Positions 28,007 to 36,603 of a stretch of DNA of 64,000 nucleotides are shown in pieces. A program made the position numbers and the translations under genes. The stretch spans positions 1,116,001-1,180,000 of the forward strand of contig CAVQUX010000010.1 of the NCBI GenBank assembly GCA_963716925.1, in the 5' to 3' direction. Within the stretch, counting starts at the first letter, position 1. Each line of letters opens with the position of its first letter. Origin of the DNA: DAISKN01 sp963716925 (GTDB lineage: Bacteria > Acidobacteriota > Vicinamibacteria > Marinacidobacterales > SMYC01). The notes under the pieces are model-generated. The model ran no database searches. It was not told where the DNA came from and worked only from the letters and a program-made list of their open reading frames with translations.

Positions 28007-29362
28007 CTACTTGATCGCGATCGCGGCGTAGTCCTGATCGCCGAAGAGAAACGCGTTCAGCTTCTCGAAGTTCTGATTGATGGTCGAGGTGCCGCTCCCG
28101 AGCTCGGCCGCCGTCAGCGGAAGGAGCCGGGCGCGCTCCGAAACCGGGCTCGAGTAGCGCAGCTCCACCTCGCGAAATCCCGCCGCCCGGAGGACGAAGT
28201 CCAGCGTCTCGGGATGGAGCGGTTTCTCGTGCGTCAGGTCCCGGTAGAAGGCCTCGACCAGGGCGACGAGGCTTCTCGGGTTCACCGTCTCCAGCACCAG
28301 ACGGCCCCCGGGACGTAGCGCGCGGCGGCAGCTCTCGAGAAATCCAGGAAGGAGGCGCGGCGGAAGATGCTCCACCAGCTGAGCGGCGAAGATGCCCCCG
28401 AAAGACGCGGGTTCGCGGTCCGCCACGAAGTCGATCACGTCGCCCACCTCGACCAAGAGCCCGCGGTCCCGGCACCGCTCGATCATCTCGGCGTTTCCGT
28501 CGATTCCCAGCGCGTCGATCCCGGCTTCCCGCAGGAGATCGAGAAACTCCCCCCGGCCGCATCCGAGGTCGAGCACCGGCGCGGAGCCGCGGAAGTAGGA
28601 AACGTAGTCGGAGAGCTTCCCCCGGATCTCCTCCGAGCTTCCGCGGAAGCGCTGTTCGAAGGCCACGTAGCGCGCCTCTTCGAGCCGCTCCCGCGCCGGC
28701 GCTCCCGGCCCCGGCGTCGCCGCCAGCTCCGCCCGCGCGAGCGCGAGGGTCGTGCTCATTCCCTCGAGCCGCTCCTGGATTCGCCGGATCCCGAGACGCG
28801 CCGTCTCGACGCGCTTGTCCATCGATTCCAGGAGGAGATCGGAGCGGCGGTTTCCGAGCGCACCGTAGAGACGGTCTTTCGCGTCCGCGAGCCGGTCGAT
28901 TCGCTGGGCGAATCCGACGAGGGCCGAGGCGAACTCCGCGGTCCGCGCCGACGACGCATTCGCGCTCTCGGAGAGGCGATTCAGGAACTGGACCAGCTTC
29001 GAGTCGAACGCCCGTTGCCTGGCGAACGCGCTTTCGAGCCGCGCGAACTCCGGCTCGAGGAGCCTTCTCGCGAATCCTCGAACGAGCCCCTTGAGCCCCG
29101 TCGCCGGCGCGGACTCATCCCCGGCGGGAGCGGCGAGGGAAAGGTTCAGCTCCGACAGGAGATCGGGGAGCCCGGGATCGCGTTCGTAGGGAGCGGGGTT
29201 CGCGGCGAGTCGATCGATCGTCGCCAGGAACTCGAGATAGATTTTCTCTTCTTCGTCGAGCTTGGCCTCGAGCTCGGCGAGGGTGGATTCGGTGGGCTCG
29301 AGCTCCAAGAAGTCAGCGCCTCGCGCCGGCTCCGACGACTCCGCCCATCCCGACGATTCCAT
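28007..29362 (-). CDS. Coiled-coil SAM-dependent methyltransferase
   Basis: A 451-residue two-part protein. Residues about 20-225 are charged amphipathic helix with heptad character (TLAELEAKLDEEEKIYLEFL, and long Arg/Leu/Glu stretches to about 225). Residues about 230-451 are a class I methyltransferase with motif VLDLGCGRGEFLDLL, GIDGNAEMIERC, FAAQLVEHLPP and RPGGRLVLETVNP. This order resembles coiled-coil methyltransferases that cap or measure polysaccharide chains, but that role is inference. The ATG at 29362 overlaps thiG by 50 bases; a TTG at 29308 would remove the overlap. No sequence link to thiamine is visible. Confidence 0.82.
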   Translation of the reverse strand: MESSGWAESSEPARGADFLELEPTESTLAELEAKLDEEEKIYLEFLATIDRLAANPAPYERDPGLPDLLSELNLSLAAPAGDESAPATGLKGLVRGFARRLLEPEFARLESAFARQRAFDSKLVQFLNRLSESANASSARTAEFASALVGFAQRIDRLADAKDRLYGALGNRRSDLLLESMDKRVETARLGIRRIQERLEGMSTTLALARAELAATPGPGAPARERLEEARYVAFEQRFRGSSEEIRGKLSDYVSYFRGSAPVLDLGCGRGEFLDLLREAGIDALGIDGNAEMIERCRDRGLLVEVGDVIDFVADREPASFGGIFAAQLVEHLPPRLLPGFLESCRRALRPGGRLVLETVNPRSLVALVEAFYRDLTHEKPLHPETLDFVLRAAGFREVELRYSSPVSERARLLPLTAAELGSGTSTINQNFEKLNAFLFGDQDYAAIAIK

Positions 29363-30107
29363 CAGGTGGCGACGAGGCGCTTGCGTACCGTCGACGCGGC
29401 ATGCGTCCTGCCTCGAACGCGAGCCTTCCCGACTCGACGGCGAGCTTCATCGCCTCGGCCATCTTGACCGGGTCCTTCGCCTCGGCGATCGCGGTGTTCA
29501 TCAGCACACCGTCGGCTCCGAGCTCCATGGCGACGGCGGCATCGGAGGCGGTCCCGACCCCCGCGTCCACGATCATCGGAATCGCGATCGCCTCCCGAAT
29601 CAGCGCCAGATTCCCCGCGTTCTGAATCCCGAGTCCGGAGCCGATGGGTGCACCGAGAGGCATCACCGCGGCGGCCCCCGCGGCCTCGAGCTTCTTCGCG
29701 ACCACGACGTCGTCGTTGGTGTAGGGGAGAACCACGAAGCCCTCACCCACGAGGATCTTCGTCGCTTCGACGAGCGCTTCGGTGTCGGGATAGAGAGTCT
29801 TCTCGTCCCCGATGACCTCGAGCTTCACCCATTCGGAGAGGCCCGCCTCCCGGCCGAGGCGCGCGGCGCGCACCGCCTCTTCCGCCGTATAACATCCCGC
29901 GGTGTTGGGAAGGATCGCGAACCGATCCCGATCGATGAAATCGAGGAGAGATTCCTTGCCGCGGTCTTTCAGGTTCACCCGGCGAACGGCCACCGTGACC
30001 ATTTCGGCGCCGGAGGCCTCGTGGCAGGCCTTCATCAAGGGAAAGCTCGCGTACTTTCCGGTGCCGACGATGAGGCGTGATCGAAACGGGCGGCCGGCTA
30101 CATTCAT
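29313..30107 (-). CDS. thiG: Thiazole synthase
   Basis: Builds the thiazole phosphate of thiamine from deoxyxylulose phosphate, ThiS-thiocarboxylate and dehydroglycine. The 264-residue TIM barrel shows SRLIVGTGKYASFPLM, VTVAVRRVNL, LPNTAGCYTAEEAVR, the Schiff-base Lys in WVKLEVIGD, PLGAPIGSGLGIQN, VDAGVGTASDAAVAMELGADGVLMNTAIA and the terminal GRMPRRRYASASSP. ThiS is encoded 43 bases upstream. ThiF and ThiO/ThiH are not in the window, and I see no TPP riboswitch upstream of the operon. Confidence 0.96.
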   Translation of the reverse strand: MNVAGRPFRSRLIVGTGKYASFPLMKACHEASGAEMVTVAVRRVNLKDRGKESLLDFIDRDRFAILPNTAGCYTAEEAVRAARLGREAGLSEWVKLEVIGDEKTLYPDTEALVEATKILVGEGFVVLPYTNDDVVVAKKLEAAGAAAVMPLGAPIGSGLGIQNAGNLALIREAIAIPMIVDAGVGTASDAAVAMELGADGVLMNTAIAEAKDPVKMAEAMKLAVESGRLAFEAGRMPRRRYASASSPPDGIVGMGGVVGAGARR

Positions 30108-30150
30108 GACGATGGGCTCTCGATCGAGCTCAGCTTACTGCGAAGCGGAT

Positions 30151-30351
30151 TCACCCGCCACCGACGAAGGTGACGACTTCGAGCTCGTCGCCATCGGCGA
30201 CGATGGCGGTTCGGAGCTCTGTCCTGCGGAGGATGCGGCGGTTCCACTCCACGGCGACGCGGCCGGCGTCGAGGCCGAGGTCCTCGAGGAGCTCCTGGAT
30301 CGAAATCCCCGGTGGGAGAGCGTGCGGCTCTCCGTTGAGGCGGACGCGGAT
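30151..30351 (-). CDS. thiS: ThiS sulfur carrier protein (no canonical start codon visible)
   Basis: A ubiquitin-fold sulfur carrier whose C-terminal Gly is thiocarboxylated and feeds ThiG. Translating the minus strand gives IRVRLNGEPHALPPG, then ISIQELLEDLGLDAGRVAV, EWNRRILRR, DGDELEVVTFVGGG and stop: a complete ThiS of about 66 residues with the terminal GG. No ATG, GTG or TTG precedes it in frame; the frame enters the end of the upstream gene. The natural N-terminus (M-R-V-R-L-N-G-E) falls on an ATC at 30351. Either a rare start codon is used or translation depends on the preceding gene, whose tail carries GGAGGAG. Confidence 0.85.
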   Translation of the reverse strand: MRVRLNGEPHALPPGISIQELLEDLGLDAGRVAVEWNRRILRRTELRTAIVADGDELEVVTFVGGG

Positions 30352-30365
30352 TTCGCGGGAGGAGG

Positions 30366-30719
30366 CTACTTCTTCTCCTCCTTCTTGTTCGTGGCGAGAT
30401 AGTTGAGGATCACCTGATCGAGGCTCTGGTCGGAGGTTTTGGTGTCGTCGCCGAGAAGGCCGCCCTTCGTCTTGGCATAGCGGCCCCGCCGGACTTCATC
30501 GATGACGCTCCGGTGCTGCTCTTCCATGAACTTGATGACCGTTTTCTCGTCGTACCCGTTCTTCAAGAACTTGGCATAAGCGGTGCGCCGCGCCCCGAGG
30601 ATCTCGCCGCCCTTGTAGATGAGCGACTCCACCATGGGGTTGTCCTTGCCTTTGTCCTCCGTCTGGACGTGGTACACCTCGCCCATGTACGGGACGTCGG
30701 TATTGAAGCCCGTGATCAT
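30366..30719 (-). CDS. Small conserved protein of the acidobacterial 'MITGFNTD' type, function unknown
   Basis: A 117-residue soluble protein. The N-terminal 60 residues (MITGFNTDVPYMGEVYHVQT...GGEILGARRTAYAKFL) match a small domain I remember as recurrent in Acidobacteriota, either alone or in larger proteins; its function is not known to me. The C-terminal part is charged and ends KKEEKK. It is the first gene of the seven-gene minus-strand run, immediately upstream of thiS. The gap to the divergent NuoM-like gene is 164 bases; no good promoter for this gene is placed there. Confidence 0.6.
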   Translation of the reverse strand: MITGFNTDVPYMGEVYHVQTEDKGKDNPMVESLIYKGGEILGARRTAYAKFLKNGYDEKTVIKFMEEQHRSVIDEVRRGRYAKTKGGLLGDDTKTSDQSLDQVILNYLATNKKEEKK

Positions 30720-30840
30720 CGATCGGATCCAGCGCGCGCGCGACTCAAGGATGGTTCTGCCTTGCCTATATTACGTCATCATTGGACTTAAGCCGACAGG
30801 TACCATTGTCCGCCCTCTCCCGCCCCGTGTCAAGTCCGGG

Positions 30841-30869
30841 TTGACACGCCTCTGCCTCGTCTTTATATT
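30841..30869 (+). promoter_or_regulatory. Near-consensus sigma70 promoter for the NuoM/NuoN-like pair
   Basis: TTGACA (30841-30846), exactly 17 bases, TATATT (30864-30869). The predicted transcription start is around 30876, only about 8 bases before the ATG at 30884, so the mRNA would have almost no leader. Confidence 0.75.
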
Positions 30870-30883
30870 GACCGATTTCTTCC

Positions 30884-32193
30884 ATGAGCTGGCCTCCGGC
30901 CTTTTCCATTCTCTCGGTCCTGGTCTGGACCCCGGCCGTGGGCGCCCTCGTCTCGGCTCTTCCCGGAGAGGAGCGCGCGACGCTTCGCCGGAAGCTTTCC
31001 GTCGGCTCCGCGGCGCTCGCGCTCGCGCTCGCCTCGGCGGCGGCCGCGACGTTCGATGCCGGCGGGAGTCCGCGCGAGCTTCGGAGATGGGTACCATCGC
31101 TCGGTCTTTCCTACGACCTTTTCGTCGACAGCCTCGGCTCCATTCTCGTTCTTTGGATTGCTTGTCTCGCGCTCCTCGCCCTGGTCTCCGTCGGCTCCCG
31201 CGAGCTCGGAAGGCGCGCCACCTGTCTCATCCTCCTCGCCGAGACTGCGCTCCTCGGCCTCGCGACCGCGAGCGACGGCGCCCTCTTCCTGGCTTTCTAC
31301 GGCGTCGGAGTCCTGGTTCTCACGCTCCTTTTCGGATGTGCGGGGGCGATGAAGAGGTTCTTCTTCTTTCAGTCGGCGGGCGCGACGCTCGCCGTCCTGT
31401 ACGTCGCGATCTCGTATCACCTCACCTGGGTCCAGACGGGATTCCCCTCGGCCGAGATCGCGCGCTTCCCGTCGCTCGTGACCTTCCCCGATTTTCAGGT
31501 CCGTATGTTCCTTCTGGGTGCCGCGGTGGTCGCCTTCGCGGCTCCGCTCTTCCCGCTCACTTCGTGGGTATCGAGCGCGGCCTCGGCGCTCGCGACTCCC
31601 GGGCGGCTCCTGATCTTCGGGGGATGGAGTCTCGCGGGCAGCCTGTTCTTCGTCCGCGCCGTAATGCCCTCCCACCCGCCGGTCGAGAGCGCTTCCTACC
31701 TCATGATTCTCTCGGCGCTTTCGCTCCTTTATTCCGGTCTCGCACCGGGACGAACGTGGGCCCCCCTCCTTGCGGGATTCCAGGGACTCGTCGTACTCGG
31801 CGTTCTTTCCCCCACGAGCGAGGGAGTCGCCGCCGGGCGCGCGGGAATGCTGCAACTGGCCCTGGCCTTGACCACCCTCGCCCTCGGGCAGGAGGATCCC
31901 GATGAATCTCGCGGTCCGGTTCTCGTGAGTGGCATCGCGATTGCCATGCTTCTTCCGGCGTCGTGGATCATCCTGCGCGAGCACTGGAGCTCCGCTCCCG
32001 GGCTCACCGCGCTCGCCGGGCTCGGGCTCTTTCTTTCGATGTTTCGCCTCGTAAGGGGGAGGACCCGCCCGCCTCTATCCCCGGGTCGAGGCGTCCTGCT
32101 CGTTCCCGTCGTGGGCATCTGGGTCCTCTCGCTTCTGACGCCGTCGCGGTTCCTCCCCCTGGACTCGCGAACCCCCGCGAGTGTGGAGGAGGA

Positions 32194-32197
<4 letters not shown>
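30884..32197 (+). CDS. NuoM-like membrane protein lacking the proton-channel residues
   Basis: A 437-residue polytopic protein of about 12-13 membrane helices, related to complex I subunit NuoM/MrpD antiporter-like proteins. The family framework shows in WVPSLGLSYDLFVDSL (compare WIPSLG...VDG in NuoM), KRFFFFQSAGATLAVLYVAI and AFAAPLFPLTSWVSSAASALATPG (compare AFAVKVPLFPFHTWLPDAH). In the last motif the key Lys and the HTW His are gone, and the Glu of the FWE-type helix is replaced by FYGVGV. It is therefore unlikely to pump protons as NuoM does. The ATGA overlap with the next gene couples the pair. No other complex I gene is nearby. Confidence 0.75.
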
Positions 32198-33395
<1,198 letters not shown>

Positions 33396-33399
<4 letters not shown>

Positions 33400-34808
33400 A
33401 GGGACCTCAAAGCCTTCTCCAGGATCTCGTCTTCACCAGGAAGAATCGTGCGCAGATCGAGGAGCACCCGGTCTTCGGAGATGCGGGCGAGAATCGGAGG
33501 CTGGTTCCGGCGAAGCGCGTGGAGTAGCGTCTCCGCGGATTGTTCCCGGCTCCGGAGGGCGATGACCCATGTCGGAATCCCGGCGTCGGGTGCGGCCCCT
33601 CCTCCGACGAACGAAGCGCTCTGCTGAACCTCCATCGTCAGCTTCTCGACATCGTCGAGCCGGGAGGCGAGAGCGAGAGCGCGGCTTCGGATCTCGTCCG
33701 CCGGGAGGGCCAGCATTCGCAGGATGGGAATCTCTTCGAACGCTTTGCCGCGGACGTAAGCGGAAAGCGTCGCTTCGAGGGCGGCGTAGACGAGCTTGTC
33801 GACCCGGAGCGCCCGGGCCATGGGGTTGCGGCGGCAGGCCTCGACCCGTGGGCCCTCGCCGAGCAGGATTCCCGCCTGCGGCCCTCCGAGGAGCTTGTCG
33901 CCGGAGAAGATGCAGAGATCGATTCCGCTCGCGAGGCTCTCGAAGACGGTTGGCTCTCCCGGAAGGCCGAACGGTCCGAGCGAGACCAGGTTGCCGCTTC
34001 CGAAGTCCTCGATGACCGGAAGACCGCGCTCTCTTCCCAGGCGCACCAGCTCCGCGGTCGCGGCGGATTCCGTGAAACCCACGACGCGGAAGTTGGACGG
34101 ATGAACGCGAAGGATCGCGCCGGTCTCGGGCCCGATGACCGAAGCGTAGTCGGAAAGGCGCGTCTTGTTCGTCGTGCCTACTTCCCGCAGCCGGGCTCCG
34201 CTTCGCTCCAGAATGTCGGGAACGCGAAACGAGCCTCCGATCTCGACCAGCTCCCCGCGGGAGATGACGACTTCCTTGCCGAGAGCACAGGTGTTGAGGG
34301 CGAGCATCAGAGCCGCCGCGGCGTTGTTCACGACCAACGCCTGCCTTTCCGGGAAGAGAGCGGCGAAGAGGCGTTCGGCGTGCCGGTGCCGGCTCCCGCG
34401 CTTGCCGGTCTCGAGATCCAGCTCGAGGTTCGAGTATCCGCGCGCGATGTCGGAGACGGCGGCGATGGCGGCTTCGGAGAGAGGCGCGCGCCCGAGGTTG
34501 GTGTGTACGAGAATCCCCGTTGCGTTCAACGCTCTCCGCAGGGAGGGGGTGACCGCGATCTCGAGCCGCGCTCGAATCGCGGCCTCCAACCTCGAGAGGC
34601 CCAGCTCGATCGCCGACTCCGACGACTCTCGCCGGAGCTCCGCGAGAAACGCGCGGGTCTCGGCGACGACCAGCGCCCGGCCGAACTCGCGCGAAAGGTC
34701 CTCGAAGCCCGGCCGCGAGACGAGCTTTTCCACGCTGGGAAGTCTCCGAAGAGACCTGGATTCGGGTGTTTTTGACAAGGCGGGACTCAGAGCGTAGCAT
34801 TCTATCAT
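33396..34808 (-). CDS. selA: L-seryl-tRNA(Sec) selenium transferase
   Basis: PLP enzyme converting Ser-tRNA(Sec) to Sec-tRNA(Sec) for UGA-directed selenocysteine insertion. About 470 residues. Seen: SLRRLPSVEKLV at the N-terminus, NATGILVHTNLGRAPLS, VVNNAAAALMLAL, ISRGELVEIGGSFRVPDI, EVGTTNKTRLSDY, and the PLP-lysine motif FSGDKLLGGPQAGI with Lys305. The start is uncertain: ATG 34808 is used here, but a promoter for the divergent gene lies inside 34772-34800, so the TTG at 34778 is attractive. No SelB, SelD or tRNA-Sec is in the window. Confidence 0.93.
34772..34800 (+). promoter_or_regulatory. Promoter of the orphan three-gene operon
   Basis: TTGACA (34772-34777), a 17-base spacer, TAGCAT (34795-34800), transcription start predicted near 34807, ATG at 34820. 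The element overlaps the presumed 5' end of selA, which is transcribed the other way. Confidence 0.6.
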
Positions 34809-34819
34809 ACGCGCCGACG

Positions 34820-35248
34820 ATGCCCGAGAACCGTCCACGCAATTATATCGAGCGCCTCCCGGAGATTATCGAGCGGGAAGAGGATGACGTTTCTCATCTC
34901 GATCCCGAGATGCTCGAGATCCTCTACCCCGATCGAGTCGGAAAAGAGCTCACGATTTCCGTCGTCTTCGGTCCCCCCGGGGCGGGCGAAGACGACGAAC
35001 AGAGGGAGCGCTACCGGAAGGCGATCGCGATCGCGGAGAAATCGAGGGGCTATCGCACGGAAGGAAGCGATCGCTTCCTCCGGCATTCGGCGGTCTTCGG
35101 CGTCGACGAGGTCCAGAGGCTCCACGAGCTCTTCTCTCTCGTCGGCGATTTTCCGAGCTGCGAGATCCTGGTGAAGGGGAAGAAGGTTCCCGGCGCGCGG
35201 GAGCTCTGGCTTCCATTCTTCTGGTTCTTCAAGAAAGACGAGGCGTAG
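34820..35248 (+). CDS. Hypothetical acidic soluble protein
   Basis: A 142-residue protein I do not recognise. The ATG at 34820 is chosen because it follows the promoter; an upstream in-frame ATG lies within it. The N-terminal half is acidic (EIIEREEDDVSHLDPEMLEI), the centre GKELTISVVFGPPGAGEDDE contains a Gly/Pro loop that is not a Walker A motif, and the C-terminus ends with aromatic-rich LWLPFFWFFKKDEA. No signal peptide. It is followed 36 bases later by an MXAN_5187-type protein and then a secreted protein. Confidence 0.55.
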   Translation: MPENRPRNYIERLPEIIEREEDDVSHLDPEMLEILYPDRVGKELTISVVFGPPGAGEDDEQRERYRKAIAIAEKSRGYRTEGSDRFLRHSAVFGVDEVQRLHELFSLVGDFPSCEILVKGKKVPGARELWLPFFWFFKKDEA

Positions 35249-35284
35249 TCCGCTACAGGCGGCGCCCGGGGAGTTCCGTTCATC

Positions 35285-35815
35285 ATGGGGTTTCAGGAGG
35301 ACATGGCGAAGCTGCAGAGGACTTTCCGCCTTCTCGAGCGCGAATACGAGCAGTGGTTCTCCGGCGCTCTTCCCAAGCCTCCGGCCGATACCCAGAGGAT
35401 CTGCGAAGAGATCGTCAAACGGTACAACATCAGCCCGCCGCGGAACCTTTCCGAGCAGTCCCTGTTCTCCATGCTCCAGGCTCGCTACAACACGTACACG
35501 GAGATGTGGAATCGAAGGACGCGGTTGAAGGAAGAGGGAAGGCTTCCCGGCGCGCGCGAGAGCAAAAGGAGCGCTCCGAAGCCGACGCCGCCGGCCGCCG
35601 CGCCCTCGGACCCTTTCCGCGAGGTCTTCGATTCGTTCGTCGCGGCGAAGCAGAAAGCGGGAGAGACGACGACGAAGCTGAATTACGAGAGTTTTCGGAA
35701 GACTCTGGAGAAACAGGCCGACCAGATCCGGGCCGCCAAGGGCTTCAAGGACGTCGACTTCGGAGTCACCGTGAAGGACGGCAAGGTCTCGGTGGTCGCG
35801 CGGCCCAAAAAATGA
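35285..35815 (+). CDS. MXAN_5187-type C-terminal-domain protein, function unknown
   Basis: A 176-residue soluble protein. Residues about 5-85 (LQRTFRLLEREYEQWFSGAL, KPPADTQRICEEIVKRY, SLFSMLQARYNTYTEMWNRR, EEGRLPG) follow the pattern of a helical domain I associate with myxobacterial MXAN_5187-like proteins. After a Pro/Ala-rich linker (about 97-112) comes a C-terminal segment (about 115-176, FVAAKQKAGE...LEKQADQIRAAKGFKDVDFGVTVKDGKVSV). Its TGA overlaps the next ATG by 4 bases. Function unknown; the domain match is from memory and only moderate. Confidence 0.6.
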   Translation: MGFQEDMAKLQRTFRLLEREYEQWFSGALPKPPADTQRICEEIVKRYNISPPRNLSEQSLFSMLQARYNTYTEMWNRRTRLKEEGRLPGARESKRSAPKPTPPAAAPSDPFREVFDSFVAAKQKAGETTTKLNYESFRKTLEKQADQIRAAKGFKDVDFGVTVKDGKVSVVARPKK

Positions 35816-36561
35816 AGACAGTCGGCGTCCTCTCTCCCGTCCTGCTCGTCCTGTTCTCGCTGCCGGGCGACGTCCAGGCCTGGCCGGCGGAGGCCTATCG
35901 GGGCATGGTCTACGACGCTCTCGCGCTCATGCCGCCCTCTCTCTCGCGCGTCCTTCTGCGGCGCGACGAGTTCCTTCTCTCGGGGGTCTCGACGCTCGAG
36001 GGGGAGACCGCGTCTCTCATTGCCCGCGACGGGCGGCAGGGCGCGGTGTCCCGGGATCTGATCGACGACGTCGAACGGCGCATCGAACGGGTGGTGCGCA
36101 TGGTCTCCGAGCGCCGGCCCTTCCGGGAGACCGCGGTGGATCTCGGAAAGCTCCTGCGGATCGCCGCCGACCTCTCCGATCCGACGGTCGTCGGGGCGGG
36201 ATCGCCCGAGCTCAGGCGGATCACCCCCGAGTACGTTCGATTCGTGGGTCTCCATCTCACCCGGATCCCGCTGGTCCGCGACGGTTCGCTTCCCTCGCCC
36301 GTCGCCGGCGCTTCGGTCGAGGGAATCCTCGCCCGGGTCGCGGAGAAGACGAGCGCCTCGATCGTTCCTCTCTCGAACGCGTTCTGGAAGGACGGTCGAG
36401 TGGTTCCGGCGACGAGCTTCGACTTCCGTTCCGTGCCCTACGCCGAGGCGTCGTTGAGCTACTCACGCGGAGTCACCGCGGCTTCCTACCTCTGGCTCTC
36501 CGCCTGGACCAAGGCCAACGGGGATTTCACCGGCTACCGGTTCGCCCCGAAGAAGCACTGA
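35812..36561 (+). CDS. Secreted protein of unknown function
   Basis: A 249-residue protein with signal peptide (VLSPVLLVLFSLPGDVQA) and mature N-terminus WPAEAYRGMVYDALALMPPSL. That opening weakly recalls zinc-dependent phospholipase C/P1-nuclease-like proteins, in which the N-terminal Trp binds zinc, but the conserved histidines of that fold are not evident, so I do not assign it. A long helical middle and a C-terminus rich in Tyr, Trp and Ser (YAEASLSYSRGVTAASYLWL) follow. Translationally coupled to the MXAN_5187-type gene; ends 42 bases before purH. Confidence 0.55.
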   Translation: MKTVGVLSPVLLVLFSLPGDVQAWPAEAYRGMVYDALALMPPSLSRVLLRRDEFLLSGVSTLEGETASLIARDGRQGAVSRDLIDDVERRIERVVRMVSERRPFRETAVDLGKLLRIAADLSDPTVVGAGSPELRRITPEYVRFVGLHLTRIPLVRDGSLPSPVAGASVEGILARVAEKTSASIVPLSNAFWKDGRVVPATSFDFRSVPYAEASLSYSRGVTAASYLWLSAWTKANGDFTGYRFAPKKH

Positions 36562-36590
36562 ACGCTTCCCCGGCGGGCCGCGCTCCGCGT

Positions 36591-36596
36591 TAGAAT
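36591..36596 (+). promoter_or_regulatory. Putative -10 element TAGAAT immediately before purH
   Basis: TAGAAT at 36591-36596 lies 7 bases before the purH ATG; no acceptable -35 is seen 16-18 bases upstream. If used, the transcript would be leaderless. Confidence 0.25.
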
Positions 36597-36603
36597 CTCC
36601 CGA

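Noticed and set aside
30720..30883. TPP riboswitch upstream of the thiS-thiG run
   Set aside because: The conserved CTGAGA and ACCTGATC elements are absent; the gap holds only the divergent promoter and a few weak A/T-rich -10-like stretches on the minus strand.
34980..35010. Walker A motif (GPPGAGEDDE) in the 142-residue hypothetical protein
   Set aside because: It lacks the GK[S/T] that binds phosphate.
35812..36561. Assignment as zinc-dependent phospholipase C/P1 nuclease
   Set aside because: Only the N-terminal Trp after signal cleavage fits; the His and Asp zinc ligands of the fold are not visible.
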